From: Alternaria dauci
Taxonomy: Eukaryota; Ascomycota; Dothideomycetes; Pleosporales; Pleosporaceae
Reading direction: 5' to 3'
Assembly: GCF_042100115.1 (NCBI RefSeq)
Contig: NC_091277.1
Span: 1-64,000 of the forward strand
DNA: 64,000 bases
Shown: positions 19,055 to 29,491 of the stretch, one piece after another
Layout of the letters: the number at the start of each line of letters is the position of its first letter
Numbering within the stretch: the stretch's first letter is position 1
The notes under the pieces: model-generated
Databases searched by the model: none
What the model was told of the DNA's origin: nothing
What the model saw: only the letters and a program-made list of their open reading frames with translations
Position numbers and translations under genes: made by a program

Positions 19055-22000
19055 TTAGCAATGCTTCTTACTTGGGAAAAGGGCCTCTCTTAGGGAAGTC
19101 TTACCAATCTTCTTCGTCATCTCCCGTACCGAAAGCACCCAACCATCGTCTTCCTCCGACGGGAAGTAATCTGGTCGAAGAGACCAGAGCATTCTTGTTA
19201 CCAAGGCGGCCGCAAACATTTCAGAGTTCTTGGTTGGTCCTTTGGAAAACTCAGTCGCATTCACCGCTACAGTAGGGGTAGCTGAAGAGGATGCAAGGGT
19301 TAACACCAACATGAGCATTAGATCGCATTTTGGCTGACCTAAGCACTCGATGAGGCACTGACGTGCTCTGTGGTAGTGTTCACGAACCTTCTGATTCATG
19401 CCGGACTTTGAGAACTGGCCGTCCAACTGCTGAAAACCTTTTTCAACTAGCGGCGGGATGGCGTTAAAAGGGATTTGGCAACCAAAGTCGATAGTACTCT
19501 TTGTTTGCGAGCGCCGCTTTGCTTGGTGTACTGCCTCAATCGCTGCCCGCTTGAGGCTGCCCGGTCTCGCCGCTATAGCGGATGGGGCCGGAACGTTACC
19601 GACTAGCCGCGTCATTCTCCGGTAGCTCAATCGGCCATGGTATGAACCAGGCACACAGTCAATGCGGCACGCCGCTAGAGCTGACATTATGGCGCTGATC
19701 CAGTATTCCTCCTTCATCGCCTTGGCCCTGGCGTGTTGCACGGCAGCGCGTAACACAGTGAACCAGCTCGCGTTCTTTGAAAAGAGGTAGCTACTAGATT
19801 GGCCATGGCTGTTAACACACTCCCAGTAGAGCTCTTGCGCAAAGTCGCGTCGCGTCTGGCTTCTCAAACCCGAAGTCGCTTCTGGATAAAAGACAGGAAA
19901 GATCGACTCGTACTCCCTGTACTGTGTTAGCGGCTGATATTTGAAACGCTAATTGCACGAACCCTGCAGAGAAGGGGTGCTCGCTTTCAGCCCAACGCGT
20001 CACCTGCTCTTGCGCCTCCTGTCGTGCCTGCAGTGTTGTTAGGCTTACGCTTTGAGCATTGCCCCGTCCGCCCTTGTTCAGAGCGCGATAGAATTGGTGT
20101 GTTACGAAAGCGATTGTCTGCGGCTTCCACATCTCTTCGAGCACCTCTACTAGGAACTCTTCTGCGCCACGAGGCCCTTTACCTGTGAGCCCACCAAGCT
20201 CACGGAACCATACCTCGCTGTGACAATAAGCGGCAACCTGGGGCCCATAGTGGTGGCGAATGGAAGCAACGTGCATCATAATAGGTCGTCCATTGTCCAT
20301 GCGCGGCCAACGCACTAGGTTAGCATGGCCACTGCCTTGCAGATTGAGCATGTTGGGGTCGATAAACGGCCACCCACCCTGCTCAATGCTTTCTATGGTG
20401 CAGAGAGGCCCGAGCACTGAGCCCACTAAAGACCGGGGGAACCCAGTAAAGCAGTAGCTGCCAAGGCGATCGAATGCGGCCACACCTTCCGCTAGGGCAA
20501 AAGGCAGCCCTTTAGAGCCAGCAGCCTTGAAGCGACGATAAAACTCGTCTGATGCGTGCGCGAACAGACTAGCAAAGGAGGAGAGAACCTTTGGAAAGAT
20601 GCGTTCTTTGAACGCGAAGAGGACATCAATGTAGGTAGGTTGTTCCAGCGAGAAGTACCGGATTAGCTGGAGGATAGGTTGAAGCACTGTCGCAAAATTC
20701 CGTTGACCGTCAGCTAACTGCGACACCTGCACAGACAGAACTTGCTCCATCCTAAACGCGTACAGTTCTTCCTTTATAGCGGCTTTAATCCGCTGTTGCT
20801 CGCGAGCGAACGGTTGGGAAGACGTAGGGTTATCAGGAGTCTGTTCGCCTCGCAATTTCCGCAGTAAACGCTGCCGCTTCGCCGCTACCCGAGGGTTTAG
20901 GTTGCCATCCTGATCTGGCAGCGTCAGGGCAGCCGTGGCAATGCCCTTGGTAGCAAGTAAGTTGCCGGGGCTATGGCGTATAGTTCGCTTAATGTTGGAG
21001 TACGCCTGAAAATAACCACTAGTCAACACGCTCGCACCGTTGTTCTGATAGCTCATGTTGTCCTCCATTACAGCGAGCACGTTGTCGCGTAGGAATGCTG
21101 GGGGCTGCGCGGAGGAGAAGTTGCCGTACGATGGATGGAAGGCAAGAGGGTAGAAGGTAAAGTCGCGCGGGTGTTGGTATTGGCGAACAACGTTGTTGCG
21201 ATTGGCAAGGAGGCAGCGCGCAGGTGCGAGAATGACACCGACGTCATTAGAGGCGTTAGGGAGGTTGGAAGATGCTATTGAGTGGATGTCGACCGCTAGC
21301 GCGTAGGAGACCGTCTCAATGCTCTCCAGTCTATACTTGTCCTCTAGTGCGCGTAGAAGATCCTGTGTGTAGTTATCAAACGGCTGTTGATGGTCGTGCG
21401 GCGGGGGAATTGGATCGCCTGTTTGTGTACCGCTCTGTGGGGGCGTAGCCCCCTCTGCGCCGCCTTCGGACCTAGCCGCCGCGTCTTCAGAGTTAGATAA
21501 ATCATTCTGAGAGTTTGGTAAATCATTCCCAGAGTTTGACAAATCATTCCCAGAATCAGACGTCTCGCTATCAGAGTCAGACGTCTCGTCATCAGAGTCA
21601 GACGTCTCGTCATCAGAGTCAGACGTCTCGTCATCAGGGCGCAACCGGGTTTCCTTAGGCAGACTATTGAGTTGCTCAGTAGACAACTCAATTGGAAGGT
21701 TCTGCCCGTAGTCATACGCATGGAACGCTGGCAGGTTCTCAGTCCAGAACGGATCCTGCGTGTTCTTGCGCACGTACTCTGGCCACCCTTCCATGAACTG
21801 CTCCTGGAACGTTTCCCACTTGACGATTGAGATCGATTGCGACTGGGGTCCATCCAATTTCCAAGAAGCCTCAACACCCTCTCCAAGTAATACGCCTGTA
21901 AGGAAGACTTTCTTAATGTACGACGTAAGGAACAGGGCATGGGAGGGTTTGAGAGCGCTGTGCTCAGACGCCTTCTCGCGGCGTTTGCGACGTTCGCTGC

Positions 22001-22665
22001 CTGACAGAAGAGGGTCTACTGTGCTATCGACAGGGTGCATAACAATAAACCAAGATTCGCGCGTTCCACCCTTTGCAAGACGGAAGGTACGATGCTCCAT
22101 ATCAAACGACAGTCCGTGGCTGTGTTTAGCGCTGTATGGAGCTCGCCAGTGTTTAAAGCTGATTGTTACGTGGTCGAAGAACGTAGAGAACTTCACAATG
22201 GGTTGGAGCGGCCGGCCGATGATAATGATAAGGTCGAGGTGGAACTCAGGGATAAATTTGTCCTCAGGCTTGGCTGGTCGGGACCCAACGCGCCTCGATC
22301 CGTAGTCTATCGTGTATCGCTTCTGCAGCATTCCAATAGCCTTACTGCCGTTAAATTCGGGGCTGTCTATCATCTTGATAAATCCCTTCACTACTACGTA
22401 GTTACTATATGCGTACAAGTAGGATGCTCTTAAACTCACCAGGTAGTCGGTGGTCACCTCCGCTGTGGTCAATAGCCCAGGTAAGTTGATTATTCGCTAT
22501 TGCGTCTTCGTCCCCAAGGCTGCTCTCGTGGTATTCTTCTCCATCATGCTCGTCAGGTTCTCTATCGTGCTCATCAGGTTGCACATCTTGGTACAGGCCG
22601 TCCTCCTCTCCAGCACTGCTGTTATCGTAATCGCTATCGTTTTGTTGTGCAAGATCTAAAGACAT
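19055..22665 (-). CDS. Large unknown protein (about 1,169 aa), three exons
   Basis: I join 22665-22440, 22393-20004 and 19948-19055. Intron 1 (46 nt) starts GTGAGT and ends at ACGTAG; intron 2 (55 nt) is GTGACG...ATTAG. With these the frame is open throughout: 1,170 codons including stop. Exon 1 is acidic, with repeats of DEHDREP type. Residues about 80-290 look globular. An acidic stretch of ETSDSDD repeats and NDLSNS repeats follows, then a long helical region containing DNVLAVMEDNMSYQNNGASV and RQTRRDF-like sequence near the end. I recognise no known domain. It is transcribed in tandem with the ParB-like gene 158 bp upstream. Intron 1 is short, so its exact borders are less certain than the rest. 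Confidence 0.75.
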
Positions 22666-22823
22666 GATGATAAGAACAGTATTATATAAAATAGTACGTT
22701 GGCTAAGGGCTGAGGATCTTGTAGGGTAGATCGATAGATGATGATCGAGAATCACAATATCCAGTGCAGAGGAAAGAGGAGAGGAACAGTGTCTATTGGG
22801 TTAGGGCTAGGGTCAGATACGGA

Positions 22824-25091
22824 TTACTTCCTCCAAGCCCCTCGTTGTTTCTGTCGAGTCTTTTCGCTTGGAGAAGCACTGCCCTCTACAGCTACCTGGT
22901 CGCCAAGGGTGTGTTTCTTACGGTGTTTCTTTCGGGTCTTTTCGCTTAGAGAAGCACTGCCCTTTACAGCTACCTGGTCGCTAAGGGTGCGTTTCTGACG
23001 GTGTTTCTCTCGGGCTGCAGCAAGGTCGCTTAGACTCAAGTCCTCAATCCCCCTGTTTTGAACTTTGGTCTGCTGGGATGCCTTGGGTATGCGCGGCTCA
23101 GTTGAGGGGTGAGAAATTAGCTCTGGGGTAAGCTGGTCCGAACTCGACCGTGCTGAAACGCTACGTGCCGCTTCAGAGACTGTCAGATTGAGCTCTCTCT
23201 CTCTGCTAGACTCGGCGTTAGAGTGCCTTGCGGGCAGCGGAACCTCTTGACTTGTATTATCAGAGTCTTCTAGAGTGTGTCTAGACATCCATTCAGTGAT
23301 TGCGACCTGAATTGTCTCTAGCAAGTCGTTTGCTGCCCTAGTAGACTGGAGCGCAGGTTCGTTGACGACTTCAGGGACCTGACAGATAGCATCACACGCG
23401 ATTTGTGCGATTGTAGGCGTTCGCGCTATGTAGGTATCGCTTTGAATTAGGCACGCCAAGTGCTTGTTGTGCAAGGTTGGCCCTGTGAAACTGGTCACAA
23501 TTGACAGCAGTTCTCTCCACACCTTATGCTGGAAGCGTGCGCCGTAGTTCTTGATCTCTGCACTTGGGTACTCGTCAATATAGCGGTCTAGTATAGAGCT
23601 TGTGAATGCTTCCGCATTTTGCTGTACGTGTTGCAGTACTTCTTGTTGGAGGTCAAGAGATTTTTGATCAGCCTGGCCGGCATGCCTGCTCTGCAGCACG
23701 GGCACTAGATACTTCCGCAGTGCGGGTTTGTTGTTGTCGCTGTCAGACACCTTGGCGGATCCGCTGTTTACCCATTGGCTGACGTGGGTCATAATACTCC
23801 TCATAAGCTTCCCCTCTTTCTTCGGGGTTTTTAAGAGAGCGAGGATGTTTGTGTACGTGTGTGTGGGCTTTGAAAGTACAGTGGAGTATAGCGCATGGTA
23901 GGCCTCATTGCTTAGAGTTGGGAAGAAGCCCTGCCGGCGCGTATGGGAAGGGCCAGGATCCTTGTCTAACTCCTCGCCAGGGTAGAACAGGTCTTGTACG
24001 TCATGGGGACTTCGTGCCTGGGGCAGGCTAGCTAGCGTGTTCCAGTCTGCTAAACTGGCGTCAACCCCATACTGCTTTCGAATAGATGTAGAGATGCGAA
24101 GTACGTTCTCAAACGCAGCGAACCAATGCTAGACAGTAGATTAGCAAGACAGGTCAGAGTATTTCGGCGGCGGGTTACACATACGTCATCTATCCGACAA
24201 CTAGCCATCCACTCAAAAGTGGAGAGATTAAACGTTGCCTGCCCAATTGCGGTAGAACACCAACGCGTAAGCAGGGGCTGCCAGTTTTGATTTCTCCACA
24301 GGGTAACTAGCCGCCGTATTGGGAACTTGACGCGGCTACTAAGCTGAAGATGCTCTCTCATCTCTTTCTCAACTGACTTGCTTGAGCCTTGAAAGAGATT
24401 GGCGTTTGTGCAGAACAGGCTGGTTAACTCGGACCATATCTGGCCATGATTGTCAGGGAGCGTAATATCGGCCCGATTCGCCCGAAGTTTAACACGAGTG
24501 TCTGGTGGTAGCGTGTCTAAAAAGGTTAGGGGCTGTTGTTCACAGTACGCGCGTTAAGGGGCACCCGCCTTTATCGTAGATGCGGCACACCCACCACCTC
24601 TCCTCTTCTCCTAACTGCCGAAGGCGAAGATACTCTTTGAATGCCTCTACACGATGGTGACCCGTAATAAGTTCCGCTGTCCCTCCAGTCACGCTTTTCC
24701 AGCTCTTGAACGACGGCCATTCCAATCCTTCCTTATCCGCAAACGTGGCAGAAGTAACTGTGCTCTGAGCTGGCAATTCCACCTTCAGATGATGAAGCAT
24801 CTGCTCTACGTGTTCCTTAGAACAGGCAATCTGCAGTTGGTGGCTAGGGTCTCGTCGAAGAATACCAGTTTCGTTAAAGATCTCGCAGAGGCGGCGCTGG
24901 TGTGCTGTGTCAATAGACCTATTGACACCAAAACTCCATTCTGCGCTAAGCGCATCGATTGGAAACTTCGCTATAGCGAGTAGGTATGGCGCAGCTTGTT
25001 CGTGGATAGGAGTTGTCTCTTCAATCTCTGGATCATTCGTACGCTGCCGTTTGCTGTTTTTGGTTAAAACGTTTGCTAGAGGGCGCTTCAT
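22824..25091 (-). CDS. ParB/sulfiredoxin-fold-like protein, about 719 aa
   Basis: Joined exons 25091-24569, 24516-24185 and 24128-22824. Residues about 40-200 resemble the ParB/Srx fold: PIDAL..., an H..RL...F...GI helix, then ELITGHHRVEAF with the GHHR motif at 144-147, and WWVCRIYDK. The next exon continues directly with TLPPDTRVKLRANRADITLP and DNHGQIW, a combination I associate with fungal ParB-like proteins. Intron 2 is canonical (GTATGT...CTAAT...TAG, 56 nt). Intron 1 keeps the frame only if it begins with GC (52 nt, CTAAC branch, TTTTTAG). The C-terminus has two 23-residue repeats (LSDQVAVKGSASLSEKTR). Such folds bind or cut DNA or hydrolyse nucleotides; the activity here is unknown. 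Confidence 0.75.
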
Positions 25092-25244
25092 TGCAACGTT
25101 GTTAGAAAGAACACAGAAACTAAGGTAAGTGGAAAAGAGATAAGAGAAGGTAAGAAAGCAATAGAGAGGTACTACACAAGGTATAAGTAGGCGAGAAGCC
25201 GTCTATTCTTGCATAGGCCGCTGTAAGTCTAGCGGTGAGTGTTA
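25092..25244. promoter_or_regulatory. Promoter region of the ParB-like gene
   Basis: A short AT-moderate gap between the ParB-like ATG and the 34-bp array. The array lies immediately upstream of this promoter and could influence it. No distinct box was identified. Confidence 0.35.
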
Positions 25245-26110
25245 GTCACTCTCGCCCCCAAGGGCAGCACCTTACGGCAATCCGCGGCTACTATCTCGCC
25301 CCTGGGGGCAGCACTCTACGCCTACTATCTCGCCCCCGGGGGCAGCACTCTACGGCTACTATCTCGCCCCCGGGGGCAGCACTCTACGGCTACTATCTCG
25401 CCCCCGGGGGCAGCACTCTACGGCTACTATCTCGCCCCCGGGGGCAGCACTCTACGGCTACTATCTCGCCCCTGGGGGCAGCACTCTACGGCTACTATCT
25501 CGCCCCCGGGGGCAGCACTCTACGGCTACTATCTCGCCCCCGGGGGCAGCACTCTACGGCTACTATCTCGCCCCTGGGGGCAGCACTCTACGGCTACTAT
25601 CTCGCCCCTGGGGGTAGCACTCTACGGCTACTATCTCGCCCCCGGGGGCAGCACTCTACGGCTACTATCTCGCCCCCGGGGGTAGCACTCTACGGCTACT
25701 ATCTCGCCCCTGGGGGCAGCACTCTACGGCTACTATCTCGCCCCCGGGGGCAGCACTCTACGGCTACTATCTCGCCCCCGGGGGCAGCACTCTACGGCTA
25801 CTATCTCGCCCCTGGGGGCAGCACTCTACGGCTACTATCTCGCCCCTGGGGGCAGCACTCTACGGCTACTATCTCGCCCCCGGGGGCAGCACTCTACGGC
25901 TACTATCTTGCCCCTGGGGGCAGCACTCTACGCCTACTATCTCGCCCCCGGGGGTAGCAACTTGCAGTAACTTGCAGCAACCCGCGCCTACTATCTCGCC
26001 CCTGGGGGCAGCACTCTACGCCTACTATCTCGCCCCTAAGGGTAGTACTCTATAGATACTATCTTACCCCTAGGGGTAGACCCCTATAGCTACTATCCTA
26101 CCTCTAACCC
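25245..26110. repeat. 34-bp tandem array with CCCCCGGGGG palindromes
   Basis: About 24-25 copies of a 34-bp unit built from TCGCCCCCGGGGGCAGCACT and CTACGGCTACTA. Most copies carry a perfect palindrome CCCCCGGGGG; others carry CCCCTGGGGG. From about 26030 the copies decay into CCCCTAAGGGTAGTACTCTA and then AT-rich remnants. Open frames of up to 240 codons across it are repeat artefacts. It marks the right edge of the GC-normal island. Confidence 0.94.
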
Positions 26111-26133
26111 TATACTAGTAGTACTGTTTACCT

Positions 26134-28449
26134 CTATAGTATATAAGGGCTCGTATTTACTTTATTATATTCTATAAAATATAAAAACTTATAAATAGGT
26201 ATATAAAAGCTTAGATATACTTTAATAATATTAGAAAGCTTAGGACTAAAATACCTTACTATATTATTATCTTTATTCGTAATATTATTACTTTTACTAT
26301 ACGTAGTTTCTACTCTTATTAACTTAGTATAATTATCTATAAAGAGATTTCTCTCCCCTAACTTACTACTATTAATATATTTTAAATTCTCTATTTCTGT
26401 ACCCCTAATAGGGCACGCAGCTAGTAAATATAAAGCTACACTAAGTAGTTTTACAAACTCTAGCCTAGTAGCTAAGTTATTTCTTATATTTTCTCTATTA
26501 TATATATAATCTTTATCTTTAGTTTTATTCTCTTTAATAAATATAGAATTTAAGATAGAGTTTTCTTTAAATATACTTTCTAATAAACTATTACTTTTCT
26601 TCTCTAGGTTTAAGTTTATAGTATTAGTATTTTCTTTTAGGAAATAAAAATCTTCTTTATTATTATTATAATTATCTTTTATACTATTAATATCTATATC
26701 TAAATCTTTATAATTTAGATATAATAAATCTTTAAATAGTATTTCTTCTAGTTTATCTTCTATAGTTTTATATAATATCTTTATATTATCTATCTTAACT
26801 TCTTTACTATCTACTATAATAGTATTAATATCGAATTCGAAAATTCTAGTTTTACTAACTGTGTTTTTAGCTATATTAAGACAGTATAATCTTATTCTAG
26901 TTAGCTCTTCGAAGCTATTATTACTAGTATAGCTAACATATTTTCTATAATAATTATTAAATATATCCTCTACGATAGGGAGAGTCGTAATTCTTTTATT
27001 ATTATAATTTTCTAAATCTTCTTTATAAATCTTTTTAATAATTTCTAAAAATACTAATCGTATAGTATATATTGAATACGAACAATCCTGCGCTATACTA
27101 CTAGCTTCTTTAGCTAGTTTATTCAGAGTTTTAATAGCTCTTAACGCTAGGAAAGTAATTAAACTACTATTAAAAATACTATAATTCGAAAAGCTAGCTT
27201 GTCCTAAACGCTCTTCTAATAGTTCTTTTATAGTATTAACTATAAATAAAGTAATTACTTTATTTCTTTTACCTATAATACTTATTAACTTATTTTTAAT
27301 ATCTTCTATTAAGGTAGTATTATTACTACCTTCTTTTAAATACTCTTCTTCTAATAATTTATTATACTTATCTTCTTTAGTTATACTTAGTTTAATATCT
27401 TCTAATAAAGTAGAAATATAACTTTCTACTTCAGTAGATAGATAGGGCTGCTCGTCTTTAGCTATAGAGTTTTCTAACTTTAATTTATAAAGCCTTATTA
27501 TATAAATAAAATATAAACTTAACGTACTATAGTATATTCTCTTACTACTAGGCTCTAGAGCTTTAAAAGGAAATAAATTCTTATTATCTATAGTAATTAA
27601 TCGCTCGGTTCTAAGCTGTTGTAGTATTCTTTTACTATAGATATTTATATTATCTTCTAAGCTTATTAAGCTATAACTAGAGATAGTAGAGAATATAATA
27701 TAATAAAGACGTTCTAGTAAAGTATTATACTTCTTAATAGGTATTATTAGAAGATTAAAATACTTATTAAGTTCTTTATTATTATAATACTTAGTAAAAT
27801 CTAACTTTCTTAATAAAGAAGGGATTTCTTTCGTACTTAAATTACTATAATCTAAAGTAAAAATATCTTTATCTTGAACTAAAGCTTCTTTATATAATAG
27901 AAAGCTATCTTTAGTATTAGAATTACTATTCTCTATAGTATTACTAGGATTATCTATATCTAAAATACTTTTATAAGAGTTCGAAGTAATAAAGTATTTT
28001 ATTAACTTAGTATTAGAATGTAAGCTTTGTACTTTTACTATTCTATAGTATTTAGAAATATCTTTATCTCTAGCTCTAATAATTACATTATGCTTTAAGC
28101 TCGTAATATGCTGTTTAAACTTTTTAAAACTAGTAGTTAAATAATTACAATTATTAACTACGCATAAATAAGCTTCTTTCTCTTCTAGATCTAAGAAATA
28201 ACTAGTATAATTTTCTATAACTATATCTTCGAAGTTATTAAAAGAATACTCTTTTAATTTACTTAAGATATAAGTTAACTTATATTTATTAAGGCTATGC
28301 TTCGTAGTAAGATGCTTTTTAATATTATCTAAAGTATTCTCTTTATTACTATTTAATATATACCTACACTCTTTAGAGTTACAGAGTATAAGTTTATATT
28401 TTAAATAATAAACTAGGTTAAATCCTAGTACTTCGCGTTCTAAAGACAT
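26134..28449 (-). CDS. N-terminal part of a telomere-linked RecQ helicase-like protein, AT-saturated but open
   Basis: A 771-codon frame from ATG 28449 to TAG next to the 34-bp array. Near the N-terminus two C2H2-like fingers (CNSKEC...HLTTKH and CVVNNC...HITSLKH) resemble the OrsD-type region. The C-terminal 110 residues (LLAACPIRGTEIENLKY, then RNLFIDN, then RYFSPKLSNIIKVYL) match my memory of the RGTE region just before the helicase domain in telomere-linked RecQ proteins. No helicase domain follows, so it is truncated or a separate protein. The DNA is nearly devoid of CA/TG and the protein has no Trp and no Met after the start. Even so, no stop interrupts it. The intact fingers argue for past or present selection. 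Confidence 0.6.
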   Translation of the reverse strand: MSLEREVLGFNLVYYLKYKLILCNSKECRYILNSNKENTLDNIKKHLTTKHSLNKYKLTYILSKLKEYSFNNFEDIVIENYTSYFLDLEEKEAYLCVVNNCNYLTTSFKKFKQHITSLKHNVIIRARDKDISKYYRIVKVQSLHSNTKLIKYFITSNSYKSILDIDNPSNTIENSNSNTKDSFLLYKEALVQDKDIFTLDYSNLSTKEIPSLLRKLDFTKYYNNKELNKYFNLLIIPIKKYNTLLERLYYIIFSTISSYSLISLEDNINIYSKRILQQLRTERLITIDNKNLFPFKALEPSSKRIYYSTLSLYFIYIIRLYKLKLENSIAKDEQPYLSTEVESYISTLLEDIKLSITKEDKYNKLLEEEYLKEGSNNTTLIEDIKNKLISIIGKRNKVITLFIVNTIKELLEERLGQASFSNYSIFNSSLITFLALRAIKTLNKLAKEASSIAQDCSYSIYTIRLVFLEIIKKIYKEDLENYNNKRITTLPIVEDIFNNYYRKYVSYTSNNSFEELTRIRLYCLNIAKNTVSKTRIFEFDINTIIVDSKEVKIDNIKILYKTIEDKLEEILFKDLLYLNYKDLDIDINSIKDNYNNNKEDFYFLKENTNTINLNLEKKSNSLLESIFKENSILNSIFIKENKTKDKDYIYNRENIRNNLATRLEFVKLLSVALYLLAACPIRGTEIENLKYINSSKLGERNLFIDNYTKLIRVETTYSKSNNITNKDNNIVRYFSPKLSNIIKVYLSFYIPIYKFLYFIEYNKVNTSPYIL

Positions 28450-29491
28450 ATTTAAATATAATAAAATATTTTCTAAAATATAAATTAGTAAAGAATATAA
28501 TAAAGATAAATACTAAATTTTATACGTACTAGGTTTTTAACTATAAGTTTTTTAATCTTTTTTTTTCTCTTCTTTATTCTTAAATTTTAATACTAAGAAG
28601 AATAGTATAGTATTCTTAGAACTAAAAATATAAAAACTTAAAGTATAGTTTTAGATTTTCTATAGTTATAAAGTTAGTCTAGAATATAGAAAATATAGAG
28701 TCTATATTACGTACTTAAATAATAAAAGGAAAATACTTTTTTTATAAGGTTTTATTAATAAAATAAGCTTTAGAATATAAATCTTTATATTATAAACTTA
28801 TATATAGAAATATAGAGTATAAAGTAAGTATAAAGTCTTAAGAGTAATAGATATAGAGTCTTAATTCGTATAGTAAAGCTAGTAAATAGGAGGTAAAGGT
28901 ATAAAGTAAAAAAGAAGAATTCCTACTACTTATATATTCCTTCTCTAAAGCTACTTACTAATCTTACTTTTACTTTTAAATTAATAAATATAAGAAATCT
29001 ATTCTTTATTCCTAATAGAAGAGTCTAGACTCTAAAGCTTACTAATTATAAAATAAAGAAAAATCCTATAGAAGTTTAGTATTTTATTTAATTCTTAGAA
29101 ATAGTTACTTTATTTCTTAAAAGAGTTCTTTATTAGTAATATTACTATTTTAACACTTATATTATATATTCTTTATAGTAATATAATACTAATTAGGTTT
29201 TTAATTAAAAAAAGGAGGTAATAGAAGAGTCTAGATTAGAGACGTAGTAATACTAGTATTTATTATTAAAAATAATCCTCTTTTAAGCTTAGTAAATAAT
29301 TATAAAGTATAGATATTCTAAGTATAAATAGAAGATATATCTAACTCTATATCTTTACTTTCTTATACTCTCCTCTCTATTCTAATAAGGATATATTCTA
29401 ATATCTTATATTATAAATAATAAAATCTTCTTTAAGTATATTATTCTTCTTCTATTTCTATATACGTTATACTAATATATATATAGAGAAA
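28450..29491. other. AT-saturated spacer between divergent AT-rich frames
   Basis: About 1 kb with the same RIP-like composition as its surroundings. No open frame or repeat was recognised. If both flanking frames are genes, this would be their shared promoter. Confidence 0.5.

Noticed and set aside
3983..25091. Starship giant transposon
   Set aside because: No DUF3435 tyrosine-recombinase captain gene was found at either edge; the 771-codon frame fits the RecQ-linked N-terminal region better.
25235..25957. 240-codon frame through the 34-bp array
   Set aside because: 34 is not a multiple of three, so all three frames are translated in rotation; it is a repeat artefact with no start or domain evidence.
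25245..26110. CRISPR-like array
   Set aside because: Units are directly adjacent with no unique spacers, and this is a fungal chromosome.
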